Source of the DNA: Amblyomma americanum
Taxonomy: Eukaryota > Arthropoda > Arachnida > Ixodida > Ixodidae
Length of the DNA stretch: 64,000 bases
Direction of reading: 5' to 3'
Assembly (NCBI RefSeq): GCF_052857255.1
Contig: NC_135500.1
Coordinates: forward strand, 108,050,201-108,114,200
Shown: one piece after another, positions 33,186-43,356 of the stretch
Layout of the letters: each line of letters opens with the position of its first letter
Position numbering within the stretch: the stretch's first letter is position 1
Position numbers and translations under genes: made by a program
The notes under the pieces: model-generated
What the model saw: only the letters and a program-made list of their open reading frames with translations
Database searches by the model: none
What the model was told of the DNA's origin: nothing

Positions 33186-34700
33186 TTAAAAGAAGGAGTG
33201 AAGAACCGTTGCGCTGAGGTAGTCGCAGAGGTTGTTAATGAAACGGTTGTCCATTGTCCACTTCACGAAGTCACTTTCGCGGTTCCACCGCAGGCCCACC
33301 TCCCTGAAGAGCCGTTTTCTGATAGCAGCTGTCGCTGGGCACGTCCACAACAAGTGCCGCACATCACATATGTCCGGTGCAGCGCCACAGTGAGGGCACC
33401 TGTCAGGTAGTGGCATATCTTTGGCACGCCACCGATGACGGACAGATGGTGTCAGAGCCGCCCCTGCCCGAATCCGGCGCACGGATACCTCCTCCTGCCG
33501 AGTAAGACTACGGGGGAGAGGGTGCGAACACGGAGGAATTAGAGCGCGTGTTCGCTGGCGCAGAACTTCGGAATCGGAAACGTGGGACAGGAACGGATCT
33601 GGGGGAAGAGGGGAAGGTGGCGGATCGTCTAATGTATGAAGATGAGTCATAGCATCCGCTTGAATGTTATGTGGATCCTGGGCATGGCCGCGAATCCAGT
33701 GTATGCGCACAGGACATGGATACTTTGCGCAGAGCACATGAATAGATTGTGAAATCTGGAACGTTCGTCGAACAGCCTTCAGCTGTTTAAGGGCGGCGCG
33801 GGAGTCGGTGTAAATGTGAACTGTATTGAATGTTGGAACGAGCGGAAGGGAAGCAATGGCATTGTAAATGGCTTGAAGTTCCAATGCCAGGGGAGTGCAC
33901 GTATCCGCAGTATACGTTGCGCGAGAGTTGAGATGCGGATGAGATGGACTATACACAGCAGTAACTCCCCTCTCTGCAGAATGAGATGCATCCGTGTATA
34001 ATATGCAGCCTTCAGACAGATACGCTGCTGATACCGACGGGGAAACAGTGGGGCGATTGTCAGCGAGCTGGCAATAGGACCACGGTGGAAGTGTCTTTAA
34101 ACGATGAAGTTTGAGCGACTGTTTTCGAGCTCTATTTGCCACCCGTTGGTCGATGATTTCACTGAGTGTATTAAGTTGGGCGAACTCCTGTAGCACAGGT
34201 ATGGGTGTTAAACGAGGCAGATATGTTATGACGCGCATAGCCTCACGATTGATAGCTTCAAGGGAGTCCCACTGTCTGCGGGTGAGACGTTGAAATTGAG
34301 CCTGATATACTATCCGTGGCTGAAGGATAGAGCGCACAAGCTGGCGGGCCGTATGAGCACGTGCGCCACCAGAGCGCATAGCTATGCGACGAATCAGACC
34401 TAGAGTAGCGTGAGCCGATTTACGGGTGGCTGTCAGCCACGGGGTGCCAGTCCCAGATGTATGGAGAAGACCAAGAATACGAACAGTTTCTACCTGAGGA
34501 ATCAGAGAATTATGTACCGTAAAATTTAAAGGTAGAGCTTTCCGTAAGGCGGCTTTATTTCCAATTCGAATGAAACATGATGTAGTAGGAGAGAGTGTTA
34601 GACCCAAAGGTGGGAGGCGAGATGTCAATACATCCAGCGGGTGTTGAAGGACCGACTGATGACGCATCTGGATGACAGCACCACAAGGTGATATCATCGG
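33186..34700 (-). CDS. I-like LINE ORF2, C-terminal part: RT end, RNase H, CxxC motif
   Basis: About 500 codons open. After the RT thumb (LRRLPPLGLTLSPTT-like and REAMRVITYLPRLTPIPVLQ) comes RNase H, which removes element RNA from the hybrid: ILYTDASHSAERGVTAVYS (first Asp), LALELQAIYNAIAS (Glu), VHIYTDSRAALKQL (Asp) and HWIRGHAQDPHNIQADAMTH (His/Asp), at roughly residues 225-345. The C-terminus has CPHCGAAPDICDVRHLLWTC, a probable zinc-binding motif common in I-clade ORF2. It joins the upstream RT through frame changes at 34690-34740; by design it is one protein with 34694-36673. Confidence 0.85.
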   Translation of the reverse strand, partial: PMISPCGAVIQMRHQSVLQHPLDVLTSRLPPLGLTLSPTTSCFIRIGNKAALRKALPLNFTVHNSLIPQVETVRILGLLHTSGTGTPWLTATRKSAHATLGLIRRIAMRSGGARAHTARQLVRSILQPRIVYQAQFQRLTRRQWDSLEAINREAMRVITYLPRLTPIPVLQEFAQLNTLSEIIDQRVANRARKQSLKLHRLKTLPPWSYCQLADNRPTVSPSVSAAYLSEGCILYTDASHSAERGVTAVYSPSHPHLNSRATYTADTCTPLALELQAIYNAIASLPLVPTFNTVHIYTDSRAALKQLKAVRRTFQISQSIHVLCAKYPCPVRIHWIRGHAQDPHNIQADAMTHLHTLDDPPPSPLPPDPFLSHVSDSEVLRQRTRALIPPCSHPLPRSLTRQEEVSVRRIRAGAALTPSVRHRWRAKDMPLPDRCPHCGAAPDICDVRHLLWTCPATAAIRKRLFREVGLRWNRESDFVKWTMDNRFINNLCDYLSATVLHSFF

Positions 34701-36673
34701 CATATGCAAGAACGCGGATAGAAGGGATCGAAGGGATCTAGGGCTCGAACAAGAGGAATTAAAGCCACATTAAATAATGTGGGGGCGAGAACAGAGCCCT
34801 GCGGCACTCCTCTATTGGAAATGAAATTACCAAAGGGCTTTCCGTGGACACGCACGCTGAAGGTTCGATTTGCTAAAAAGGCGTGAATGGAGAGGAGGAA
34901 CCGGTGAGGGAGACCAAGAGTTTGAAGGGAGGCAAGAATGGAAGAGTGAAGGATGTTATCATATGCCTTTGTTATGTCTGTAGCGATTACGGTTCGTACA
35001 AGGTGACTCTGTGGAGAGTGGTCAAGCACGTCAGCAGCCAAAGTAGCAAGGCCGTCCTCCGTTCCAATTTGTGGGCGGAAACCAATTTGGGAATCTGGGT
35101 AACAATCATGGGATTCCAGCCACCATGATAAGCGTGCGGCTAGAATGTTTTCATAAAGCTTGCATATGGTAGGGGTAAGGGAACTTGGACGAAGGGCCGA
35201 GAGAGATACTGGAGGCTGACCTGACTTGGGGATTGGAACCACAATAGAATGCTTCCAGTCTCCCGGCATGACGCCAGAAAGCCACACTTCGTTAAAAGTA
35301 TCAAGTAGGGTTTGCAAAGCCCTCCCTTCCAAGTTACGGAATAAGGAGTTAGGTATGCCGTCGTGCCCGGGAGTAGTAGTAATTTTTAAACGTTCAATGG
35401 AGGCCAGCAGCTCTGCCATGGTTTGGTCAGAAGTAATCCCATCGGGAGGCTCTGTTACCGATAAGTCAGGTGGAGACGTAGCGGTGCAGTCATGGTTTGG
35501 AAAAAATTGACGGGCCGCTTGTTGTGCAAATGTGTCCTCATCCACATTTAGCGCGAGGCGAATGCTCTCTGTGTAATCTGCAACCTGAGAAGGGCGCTCC
35601 ATGGCGTGAAACACTCTCCAAAGATGTCGATTGCCCTGCGTAGAGGACAGGCGGGCGCACCATGCAGCCCAGCGTTGCCTGCCTAGCCGCTTTGCATAGC
35701 GCCGCGCCCGTGCGGTAGCGCGGTGAAGAGTAGGAAGAGCCGAAGGGTCATCGGGGTGACGAGTAGCGTAAAGATCCGCCTGGCGACGAAGAGCCCACAG
35801 ATTCAAGAGATGTATGTCCGGGTTTGGGTCGTCTTCATTTACAGTAGTGGTAATAGTGTGAGTAGCGAGAACAGCAGATAGAGTAGACAATGCTGAAGAG
35901 GGGTTGAATGTAGATAAATGATTGTCTGCGCGTACAGAATCCCATGATGTTATTCGTACAGTGCGGTGTATTTTCCGTAGACGCGTAGGCGTGAGGGAGA
36001 TAAAAATAGGGCTGTGATCGCTACCCCAAGTATCAGAATCAACAGCCCAACGAGGGTTACCGGGGCCTAACCACCAAGTCAAATCAGGTGAATACGGGCC
36101 ACCTCGTGGGCGGGTAGAAGTATTCGGGTGGTTTAAAAGTTGAAAGGAATGATCTGAAAAGCTCTCTTGGATGTGTGAACCCCTTGAGGAATCCGATGGG
36201 TAACCCCACGCAGTGTGTGCGCCGTTGAAGTCACCACCAACTAGAATAGGGATATCCGAGTTGGTAGAACGTAGAAAACGAACCCATCCCAGATTGGGAG
36301 ATGCGAAGCCAGGACGACTATAAAAAGAAACTAGAATAAGGGGTGTGCGTGCAGGTTTTAAGAGAAGGGCGACAACCTCTTGACGTGTGTTGCACCACCG
36401 TGAAAGGTCGAGCGGTGTGTGCGGAACTGAACTGTGAATATAAATTGCAGATTTACCTGGGCTGAGGGAGGAGGCGGTGCAACGGCGATCAGGGATAGAT
36501 GGTGAATGGTATGCGCAGAAACCTGAAAGGCGTGGGAGTGAATTATGCTCTTGCAGTAGGAACGCCCATGCCCTCAGCTTTCCGTCGCGAAGGCGGATGT
36601 TCACTTCAGAGGCCTTATTAGCGAAACCTCGGCAGTTCCACTGCACCACCACCGATGATGATGCGCTATCCAT
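34694..36673 (-). CDS. I-like LINE ORF2, N-terminal part: APE endonuclease and RT
   Basis: Open for 659 codons from the ATG at 36673. The endonuclease (residues about 1-230) shows VVVQWNCRGFANKASEVN, LLQEHNSLP, VGGDFNGAHTAWGYPSD, SPDLTWW and TWGSDHSPIF. The RT (about 420-650) shows TTPGHDGIPNSLFRNL, GDWKHSIVVPIPKSG, SQIGFRPQIGTEDGLATL, VIATDITKAYDNILHSS (catalytic Asp) and NRGVPQGSVLAPTLFNVAL. The frame ends just before the YADD box, which is intact in a different frame (codons 34704-34693). Next to the break is a 9-bp tandem repeat (gaagggatc twice, about 34714-34731). All motifs look active except for the frame break. Confidence 0.88.
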   Translation of the reverse strand: MDSASSSVVVQWNCRGFANKASEVNIRLRDGKLRAWAFLLQEHNSLPRLSGFCAYHSPSIPDRRCTASSLSPGKSAIYIHSSVPHTPLDLSRWCNTRQEVVALLLKPARTPLILVSFYSRPGFASPNLGWVRFLRSTNSDIPILVGGDFNGAHTAWGYPSDSSRGSHIQESFSDHSFQLLNHPNTSTRPRGGPYSPDLTWWLGPGNPRWAVDSDTWGSDHSPIFISLTPTRLRKIHRTVRITSWDSVRADNHLSTFNPSSALSTLSAVLATHTITTTVNEDDPNPDIHLLNLWALRRQADLYATRHPDDPSALPTLHRATARARRYAKRLGRQRWAAWCARLSSTQGNRHLWRVFHAMERPSQVADYTESIRLALNVDEDTFAQQAARQFFPNHDCTATSPPDLSVTEPPDGITSDQTMAELLASIERLKITTTPGHDGIPNSLFRNLEGRALQTLLDTFNEVWLSGVMPGDWKHSIVVPIPKSGQPPVSLSALRPSSLTPTICKLYENILAARLSWWLESHDCYPDSQIGFRPQIGTEDGLATLAADVLDHSPQSHLVRTVIATDITKAYDNILHSSILASLQTLGLPHRFLLSIHAFLANRTFSVRVHGKPFGNFISNRGVPQGSVLAPTLFNVALIPLVRALDPFDPFYPRSCICR

Positions 36674-38259
36674 GACGAGGCCGAAGAGCTTCCACGATGA
36701 GGGATGTCACCTGCTTCATCAGCGCTAATATCTTGTCCACTGTCGGGGTAGTCACGGCTAACAGGTGGTCGGCACCTGATTGTGGGCCAGTGCTTACCCT
36801 AGGTGATTCCTCTGATGATTGCTCCCGAGTTATGAGAATTCTTCGAGAGGATTGAGAACGACGCTGTTCCCGGCGCTGGGTGAGTTCGTCTAGACGGCGG
36901 CGAGCCTCCGCGATTGCATTGTCTAAAGCTGTGTCTTCATCTGTGGTATCCACATGTGATGGATGCACTGGACGTTTGGGCGTACCATTTGATCCGGGAA
37001 GGTGAGCCGCTTGTGCATATGTACGCTGGCGACGAGACGTATGGTGAGCAGCAGGCTCAGATAAAGGAAGTTCAGGGAAGTCGTTGTCGTCACATGCGAG
37101 AGCTGCAAAGCGATTACTTGTAGGAACATCCATTTTTGCAGGCGACTTGTGAAACTTCTTCGCTTGCTTCTTCTTTGGACAAGCGGGGGAGCGAATGTCA
37201 TGCCACCGGCGGTTTGCACAGGGCACAATGAGCTGTTGGTTCATTCATGTCGGCCACAGCTGCTGGATTAGGGCAGGTATTTTGCATATGTCCTTCTTTG
37301 TGGCAGTGATAGCAAAAAATACGACGAGGTCGGAAGGGCTGTGGTTTGACGATCGCACCGTAGTAGGTAAGGTACTTCGGGAGAGTCAACGGGCCTTGCA
37401 GGATGAGCAGGTATGAGCCCCGGCGACCCATAGGCCGTGCTTGCAGTACAACATGAGTTGAGCAGCGAATATTTGCGCGCACCTCCTCGGGAGGGCTCGT
37501 GCTGTCGACATGATTAACCATGCAGCGGAGTGTGTCAGGACCAGATGCAAAATATATTTGCACCGGGACATGCTTGCTGTCATCCAGGGGGATCCGCGTA
37601 ACTGCGCAAAGTTTCTGGGCGTCCATCAAGGATGACAAGTTTACCGTGATGGTGTTCGATGGGCGATGGACAACAAACCCGCAGTAGTTCGAAGAGCCAA
37701 GGGCATGGTCAATTGTGGCTTGAACATTCCGGGCAGGGATGGCAGTCATATCAAAGCGCAATGTAGGCTTGATGGTAACGCGGAACGAGTTCGCAGCAGG
37801 CGGAAGAGAGCCTTGACACACGGGAGGCATCTGTGGAGGAGGCTCAGACGCTGGTGACGGCCCTTGGTGGGAATACTGAACTGGCGCGACGGGCACAGTT
37901 TCTTGAGGGAGTGCCACCGGCACGGAGGCGGTAGAGCAGTCCATGTCACAGGCCAAAGTCGTAGCATCGGAAGACGGCGCAGGCTGGAGGCCCAGAGGCG
38001 CTGACGATTGCGTGGGCGTGGAGGCTGCGTCAGGTGGCAACACAGCGGGCATCCGCGTAGCCGTCGTCGACAACGCAGAATCAATGCAGACGCGTAGCGC
38101 GGCCTCGCTCGGCAGCGCCGAGCTAAGCCTAGCTTGCCCCTGAGGGTTCCGGTTGGGTTTTCTCACTTGAGAATGCTCCCGCCGTGCCGGGAATTTTTCC
38201 GCAGGGTCGTTGTCAGCATTCGGTCTCACGGAGGGCACTGTCCGACCCACGCCACACAC
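36666..38259 (-). CDS. I-like LINE ORF1 (gag-like) with zinc knuckle, one frameshift
   Basis: The first part (38259-37198) is Pro/Ala-rich, then carries a conserved RNA-binding-like region (FRVTIKPTLRFDMTAIPARN to LTYYGAIVKPQPFRPRR) and the knuckle CYHCHKEGHMQNTCPN. A second Cys motif (HCALCKPP) runs into a stop after a one-base frame change near 37200; the other frame (37244-36666) continues with WHDIRSPACPKK and a basic tail, ending four residues into a region that overlaps ORF2. The ORF1 stop (36668-36666) lies 3' of the ORF2 start (36673-36671), so the two overlap by eight bases (atggatag). ORF1 packages RNA. The annotated start may be further downstream. Confidence 0.75.
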
Positions 38260-38429
38260 GAGAAGACAGCGAAAAGCGAAAACACAGACCTAGAAGCAGA
38301 CACGTATCGATCGTTAGTTTATCGATCGTTAGTGCTGGGACATCTCATCAACGAAGAGGGCGAGCGGCAGTATCTATAGAAAGCTGCGGCTATTGAGAGA
38401 CAGAGAGAAAGGAGCACCAAATTTTTGAG

Positions 38430-39400
38430 CGGTTAATCTCTAGGTTCCCTCGTTTTATTCACCGGTTCGCTGATATTGCCTGCCCACTGACGTGCCTTCT
38501 CCGCAAAGCTGCTTCTTTTAAATGAAATTCCGAGCGCAACGCCTTGTTCCGATAGCTGAAGTTTCTATTGACGATGCATTCTGGACTTCGGCGTGTCGAT
38601 CCTTCCGCATCAAAATAAGTTCACACGGATGCTGCTAGTATTGACGTCGGTGCTGGTCTGGTTGAACGCTACGATGACTTGGAGCGTGTTATTGTGGCAG
38701 CGCAGAAGTTTGGGCAAGTTGGTGGATAATCGTGATAAAAAAGAGCGAGTACTAGAGAGGGCACACATAGGAGAAAGAATACACCACATGGAACTGGTGG
38801 TGTCTTCTTTCTCTTCTTTGCGTGCCGTCTAGCCTCCGTTGTTTTCTGTCATGAAGCATATTCATGTATACACGAGCCATTCCATCAGCAAGCTAGAGCA
38901 CAATTACACGGTTTTCGAAAAGAAATGTCTTGCTGTGACCTTCGTTGTGCCGTGGTTTCGCGCATAGAAAAAACACACATTCATAGTCATTACTGATCGT
39001 CACTGTCTTTCCTTTCAGATCCTTTGAGATCCATGCTGTCGCCTCGCGCTCTGGGTCTTATGCATACAGTATTATGTCTTCACGGTTGTCGACCTACATG
39101 AACAGGCGACGGCACGCCGAAGCAGTCTATCTTCCCCAGACGCTTCTGGCCACAACCGAGTTTGAAAGTGTCAATATAAACCATTATATTTCGGCCCTCA
39201 CCCCTGAGTTTTGCGACGTGAACGTTTGTTAAGCTGAGCAACAATAAGATCCTAATATGCAGCCCCTCTTCACCGTCGCTCAAAACCGCGGCTAGAAGCT
39301 GTTTACATGTACTCGACGGCTTCTTCTGGAAAGAGAGCCACTGTGGCCCCACGGTTTCTGCTCCTCGTGGTTTCAAAAAAGCTGTTCCACTTGTTTTTAC
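38430..39400 (+). pseudogene. Ty3/gypsy RNase H remnant, copy III
   Basis: Plus-strand pieces read ISRFPRFIHRFADIACPLTC and RKAASF (about 38435-38520), then an RNase H region (KFTRMLLVLTSVLVWLNATM near 38625). The part 38870-39260 parallels 12960-13260: caagctagagcacaattacac here, gaagctagaaagaaattacac there. The remnant is the partner of 12600-14345 and is cut by the LINE at 39401-41278. Confidence 0.65.
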
Positions 39401-39594
39401 CCACCAAAAAAAAAAACAGGAGGCCGCAACCTGCGTGGAGAACTACGTAAACGCGAGAGGGCTAGCATGCTCCACCGAAAAATCAGAACTGCTGAGTCTG
39501 GAGAGGGAAACAAAACCGCACAGTCCCGAACAGCGACGAGCTTAGGCTCAACGTCTACCTAGAGGGAAAACCCATACCAGAGAAAACACTCATA

Positions 39595-40933
39595 AGAATC
39601 TTGGGCATGTGTACACATGCACTTGCTCTACTCAAAGCTTCCACCCTACAAATTGCCCGCATGATCACGCGCGTCTTCCATAAACGCTCGGGCATGCGAG
39701 AAGAAGACACGCTAAAGCTGGTCAGGAGTCTTCCATACTACAACCCGATCAAAAGCGAAATCCAACAGATTTATGCGATTATACGCAAAGCATACAAAAC
39801 AGCACTCCATCTACCGCAATGCACATGCACAGAGAAGCTTTTAGCACTAGGACTTCATAACAACTTTGGAAAACTGAGAGAGGCACAACATGTCGCCCAG
39901 TTGCAGAGACTACAGCAGACTCCGTCTGGCAGGGAGCTTCTGCAGAAGTTGGGATGCAACGAACAAATACAAGAAATCCAGCGAACCGCGACTATCCCGG
40001 ACGGCATACGGGGCACAATTAGTGACCCCCATCCCCAAGAACATGAACCCCAACCTACACGAAGAACGCAGAAAGGGGAGAGCCGAGTACATCCAAAAAT
40101 CACTAGCCCCCCAGGCAACAACGGTGTATGTGGACGCAGCCACATACTGCAGAAGAACGGGATAAAACAACCCCAACGCGGTAGCGGCTGTGATATACTC
40201 GGACATGCGGGAAATCATCAGCGCGTCGCTACGGGACTGCACAGTAGTCGAGGCTGAAGAAGTGGCCGTCGCTCTAGCGGCAGCGGAGGGCTACCGGACT
40301 AAGCGATCCTTAACAATACTAACCGACTCTCAAACGGCATGCCGAAACTTCATGTTAGGCAGAATAGGTCACAGAGCACTCCGCATACTCCGCTCTTGGG
40401 ACCGGCCGAAACAAAGCACAGAAGAAGAACCAATAAAACATACGATGGTATGGACGCCGGGACACGCGGGAGTGGAAGGCAACCAAGCGGTCGACAGGGT
40501 AGCTCGAGGGTACACTTTTTACCGAGCTCCCCCCACAAGCTACCTCGAGGGAGCCGAACCTGTTCCTAGAGATTACTCGGCAATCTTAAAGCACTACAAG
40601 GGCTGCAGGAAACGGTACTCCCCACCACATAAATCTCTCTCCAGGGAAGACGCCGTCACCTTGAGGCTGCTACAGACGGGCTCATACCCGAATCTAAATG
40701 CACTCAACAAAATACAACCCACACAATACACAGACGAATGCCCATGGTGCCATGAAACACCCACGCTCTATAACATAGCGTGGGCCTGCCAGAAAATAGA
40801 GGTGGCACCAAAAGTACCAAACCCGAGTGCGGAGCGATGGGAAGGAATGCTCTCCAGCGACCGTCAGGACGTCCAACTTGGGCTGATCCGGCGAGCACAG
40901 CTGGCAGCGGCATCCAGCGGAGCCCTGGACTAG
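39595..40933 (+). pseudogene. I-like LINE ORF2 C-terminal part with RNase H
   Basis: The first open part (39601-40140) is the RT thumb and linker (ILRIAR-like, LKLVRSLPYYNPIKSEIQQIYAI). A frame change near 40100-40190 passes through VYVDAATY (first RNase H Asp). The second open part (40190-40933) has VVEAEEVAVALAAAEG (Glu), LTILTDSQTACRNF (Asp) and WTPGHAGVEGNQAVDRVARG (His/Asp), then the C-terminal CPWCHETPTLYNIAWAC. RNase H removes RNA during reverse transcription. It differs clearly from the element at 33108-38400, so it is another family. Confidence 0.8.
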
Positions 40934-41016
40934 GGGCAGACGACCATTGCTAAGAAGACGGACGACACGCCTGACTCCGCCAAATTGCTCACCTACTCTC
41001 TAGAGCTCAATAAACG

Positions 41017-41282
41017 TTTTCCTTCCTTCCTTCCTTCCTTCCTTCCTTCCTTCCTTCCTTCCTTCCTTCCTTCCTTCCTTCCTTCCTTCCTTCCTTCCTT
41101 CCTTCCTTCCTTCCTTCCTTCCTTCCTTCCTTCCTTCCTTCCTTCCTTCCTTCCTTCCTTCCTTCCTTCCTTCCTTCCTTCCTTCCTTCCTTCCTTCCTT
41201 CCTTCCTTCCTTCCTTCCTTCCTTCCTTCCTTCCTTCCTTCCTTCCTTCCTTCCTTCCTTCCTTCCTTCCTTCCTTCCTTCC
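41017..41282. repeat. TTCC microsatellite (about 66 units)
   Basis: A nearly pure tract of the tetramer ttcc follows caataaacgttt (polyadenylation-like). It appears to be the expanded 3' tail of the LINE upstream. Any long reading frames in it (FLPS/EGRK repeats) are artefacts. Confidence 0.97.
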
Positions 41283-41680
41283 ACTTGTTTTTACGTGTCA
41301 CGCACGAAGACCCCGCTTCTGGGCATCCTGCATCAGGTGATGCAATTTACCGTGAGCAAGAACGTTTCTACTGGCTGGGAATGCGTTGCACGAATGAATA
41401 GTGCGTGGCCGGCTGCACGCTCTGTCAGCGCCACAATCGCCCTAGCTCCACTGTACCCGGACTCCTTCACCCTTGGCTCCCAGCAGCCCGTTCGAGCAAG
41501 GCTAAATTCATACACTAGCTCCGTTTCCAAAGCCTCATTTTGGCAATCGCTGCATAGTCGTGCGTGGCTATTACCTTACCTGCTATGAAACGGACCCTGT
41601 TCCCTCGGCTGCCGCGTACAAAAATTCGCTATTCATACTGTGCTCTGTTATCTTATCAATGGACCCCCGCGAGTTGTAAA
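41281..41680 (+). pseudogene. gypsy integrase fragment, copy III
   Basis: The plus strand continues the gypsy remnant with pieces such as LFLRVTHEDPASGHP (HHCC start), RFYWLGMRCTNE and CTLCQRHNRP-like sequence (about 41400-41450), then LTCYETDPVPSAAA near 41570. It parallels 13490-13900. Confidence 0.65.
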
Positions 41681-42240
41681 TTAAAAATCCTTTCCATTCT
41701 TAATATCTTTTACTTCGTTATTGGTATGTAACTTGAATCGATAAGTGTGACCGGCTAATGGTAAGAATCCAACAGAACCTGACGAAAACAAATATATCAT
41801 AACAGCCTCGCATTCATTATGTAGATTTCATTCACTGCTTACTAAAAAACTGTGGCCAAGGCCTGGTTTGTTGCCTTAGCAAACATTTCACTAACACAGA
41901 CGACTTCATTGTTTTTTATTACAAATGTAAACATATTTAAAGTACAGCGTGGTTATAAAATTTTTGGGGCATAAAAAAGCAAAAGGCCGCAGCTAAGAGC
42001 TCAAGCAATTGTGCTGAAAACATTTCTACCTTGGCTGCTGCGCAAACAGCATCACAATCACTTTATCTTCTTACCTGTAGAGCTAAACGCGGAAAATCCC
42101 GCTTTAAGTTTTCTAATTTACCTGTTGTACAAGTGTCTTCACCGCCAACATCGCTGATTTTACATTTTCTTCAAAGCGCGCTTGGAACGTCAGCTGTGCT
42201 GTCGATGGTACGAAAGACAGTTTTATGGCCTCCTGATTTT
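41681..42240. repeat. shared non-coding flank of the gypsy remnant, copy III
   Basis: Aligns by eye with 14805-15300. No gene is seen. Confidence 0.55.
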
Positions 42241-42744
42241 CAGCAATTCATGGGACTACAGTGACTTGGTTTGTCATACCGAAGGTCATGCAGCTCCATG
42301 CCCTTGGAAGCCAAGAACGCATCTTCCGCGCAGGTAGATTGTGCTTGCCTAATCTCCTCACTGTCATCTGCCGAGGTGATGGTCAGAGGAGGGGGCGACA
42401 ACCGATTAAACATGCTTGTGCTCTTTTCCGTACGCGGACCAGGCGCAGACCTGATGGAGCGGAAGACACGCCAAGTGACGTTGGTGCGGCTGCCTTCGAG
42501 ATTGCATAGCTAAATGAGCCGTGTTCTTTTGTAGGCGCAGCACCGCTTTGGTGACGCGGCGTTTTTCAACACTATACATGGGCGACTAAATACTAGACAG
42601 AAAACTGATAGGAGTTCAACGTAGTTAAGCCGAGTTGGCGAGCGAAAGCAGCTGTTCTTTCTTCAATTGAAGAGGGCACTTGAGCTCCGCCTGAAGTGTA
42701 AGACGCGATAGCTTGAGTGGGTTAATACCCATAAATGCTGAATC
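42241..42744. other. stretch without recognised gene
   Basis: Part of it (42300-42470) looks related to 9420-9600. No reading frame is convincing. Confidence 0.3.
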
Positions 42745-43010
42745 GGTCATTCTCTACTCAACATTCATAGAGCGCAGCCAGTCCTCATACCCTTACCAGC
42801 GCAGTGCCGTAGAGGCCACCGATGCGCCAGTGCACTGGCAGGTGCCTGTTTCTATCACAGCCACCGGTAGGGATTGTGCGACTCTTGTAACTCTCCCCGA
42901 GCACCCTCTCACGACCAATCATTAGTTTAACTGCCACCTGCCAAGGCAGGCTGTGATGACGCCACAAGATTACATGACCTAGATGGTTCGGCGCCCTCCT
43001 CCCGTTGGCT
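42745..43010 (-). repeat. inverted partner of the repeat at 46045-46260
   Basis: Read on the minus strand it contains ctaggtcatgtaatcttgtg, gcgtcatcaca, ggcaggtggcagttaa, gattggtcg and taccggtggc in the same order as the plus strand at 46045-46260. The two copies lie in opposite orientations about 3 kb apart. Confidence 0.7.
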
Positions 43011-43049
43011 ACAGCTGGCGCGCCGCTGCTGCGAACTTACCAGAGCTTG

Positions 43050-43356
43050 TCTGAATTACTCAGGTAAGCTCGGGTTAGTTCGCAGCACAAGACAAGAAAA
43101 GATTGAAACATTCTTGCTCGTGATTTGTACCTCTCGAGTATTGCTTTCGCACTCAAAAAGTAACGGAGCTGCAGGGAGCAGGAGATCGAACAATTTCTTC
43201 TCTCTCTGCTTCCAAAGTCCCTTATTTTGCGTAGCGCCTGTATATACATAGAGAATTTTTATTATTTTTTTACTTGTCTTTTTTGTAATCACTCTCCTCT
43301 GCAATGCTTCTGGGCATACCTGCATAGAATTGTAAATAAATAAATGAAAACTTTGA
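43050..43356 (+). mobile_element. probable LINE 3' end
   Basis: The stretch ends in tctgggcatacctgcatag then gtaaataaataaatgaaaa, a form common at the 3' end of LINEs. No coding part is recognised. Confidence 0.35.

Larger units (their letters stand above)
33108..38400 (-). mobile_element. nearly complete I-like non-LTR retrotransposon, minus strand
   Basis: About 5.3 kb with a gag-like ORF1 (38259-36666), ORF2 with endonuclease and RT (36673-34694) and RNase H plus a C-terminal CxxC motif (34709-33186). It ends in a run of about nine T on the plus strand at 33108, the reversed 3' A tail. It separates the flank of Dab-like unit D from its gypsy remnant at 38430. The presence of RNase H and a CCHC ORF1 suggests the I clade or a relative. 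Few lesions exist: one frameshift in ORF1 and two near the RT active site, so it is the youngest large element here. No target duplication was found. Confidence 0.85.
39385..41294 (+). mobile_element. 5'-truncated I-like LINE with TTCC tail and 14-16 bp target duplication
   Basis: The direct repeat ttccacttgtttttac lies at 39385-39400 and 41279-41294; the first bases could belong to the TTCC tail, so at least 14 bp are secure. Between them are a C-terminal LINE ORF2 part and a tail of about 260 bp of TTCC repeats. The target is the gypsy integrase segment of copy III, which resumes at 41281. Only the last 1.6 kb of the LINE is present, as in typical 5' truncation. Confidence 0.88.

Noticed and set aside
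33108..38400. Target site duplication for the I-like LINE
   Set aside because: Compared tcttggacag at the left with sequence around 38400; no convincing match.
41017..41282. CRISPR or satellite array
   Set aside because: The tract is a simple tetramer repeat directly attached to a LINE 3' end; there are no spacers.
40993..41301. Long reading frames of FLPS or EGRK repeats
   Set aside because: They are translations of the TTCC microsatellite and have no independent support.
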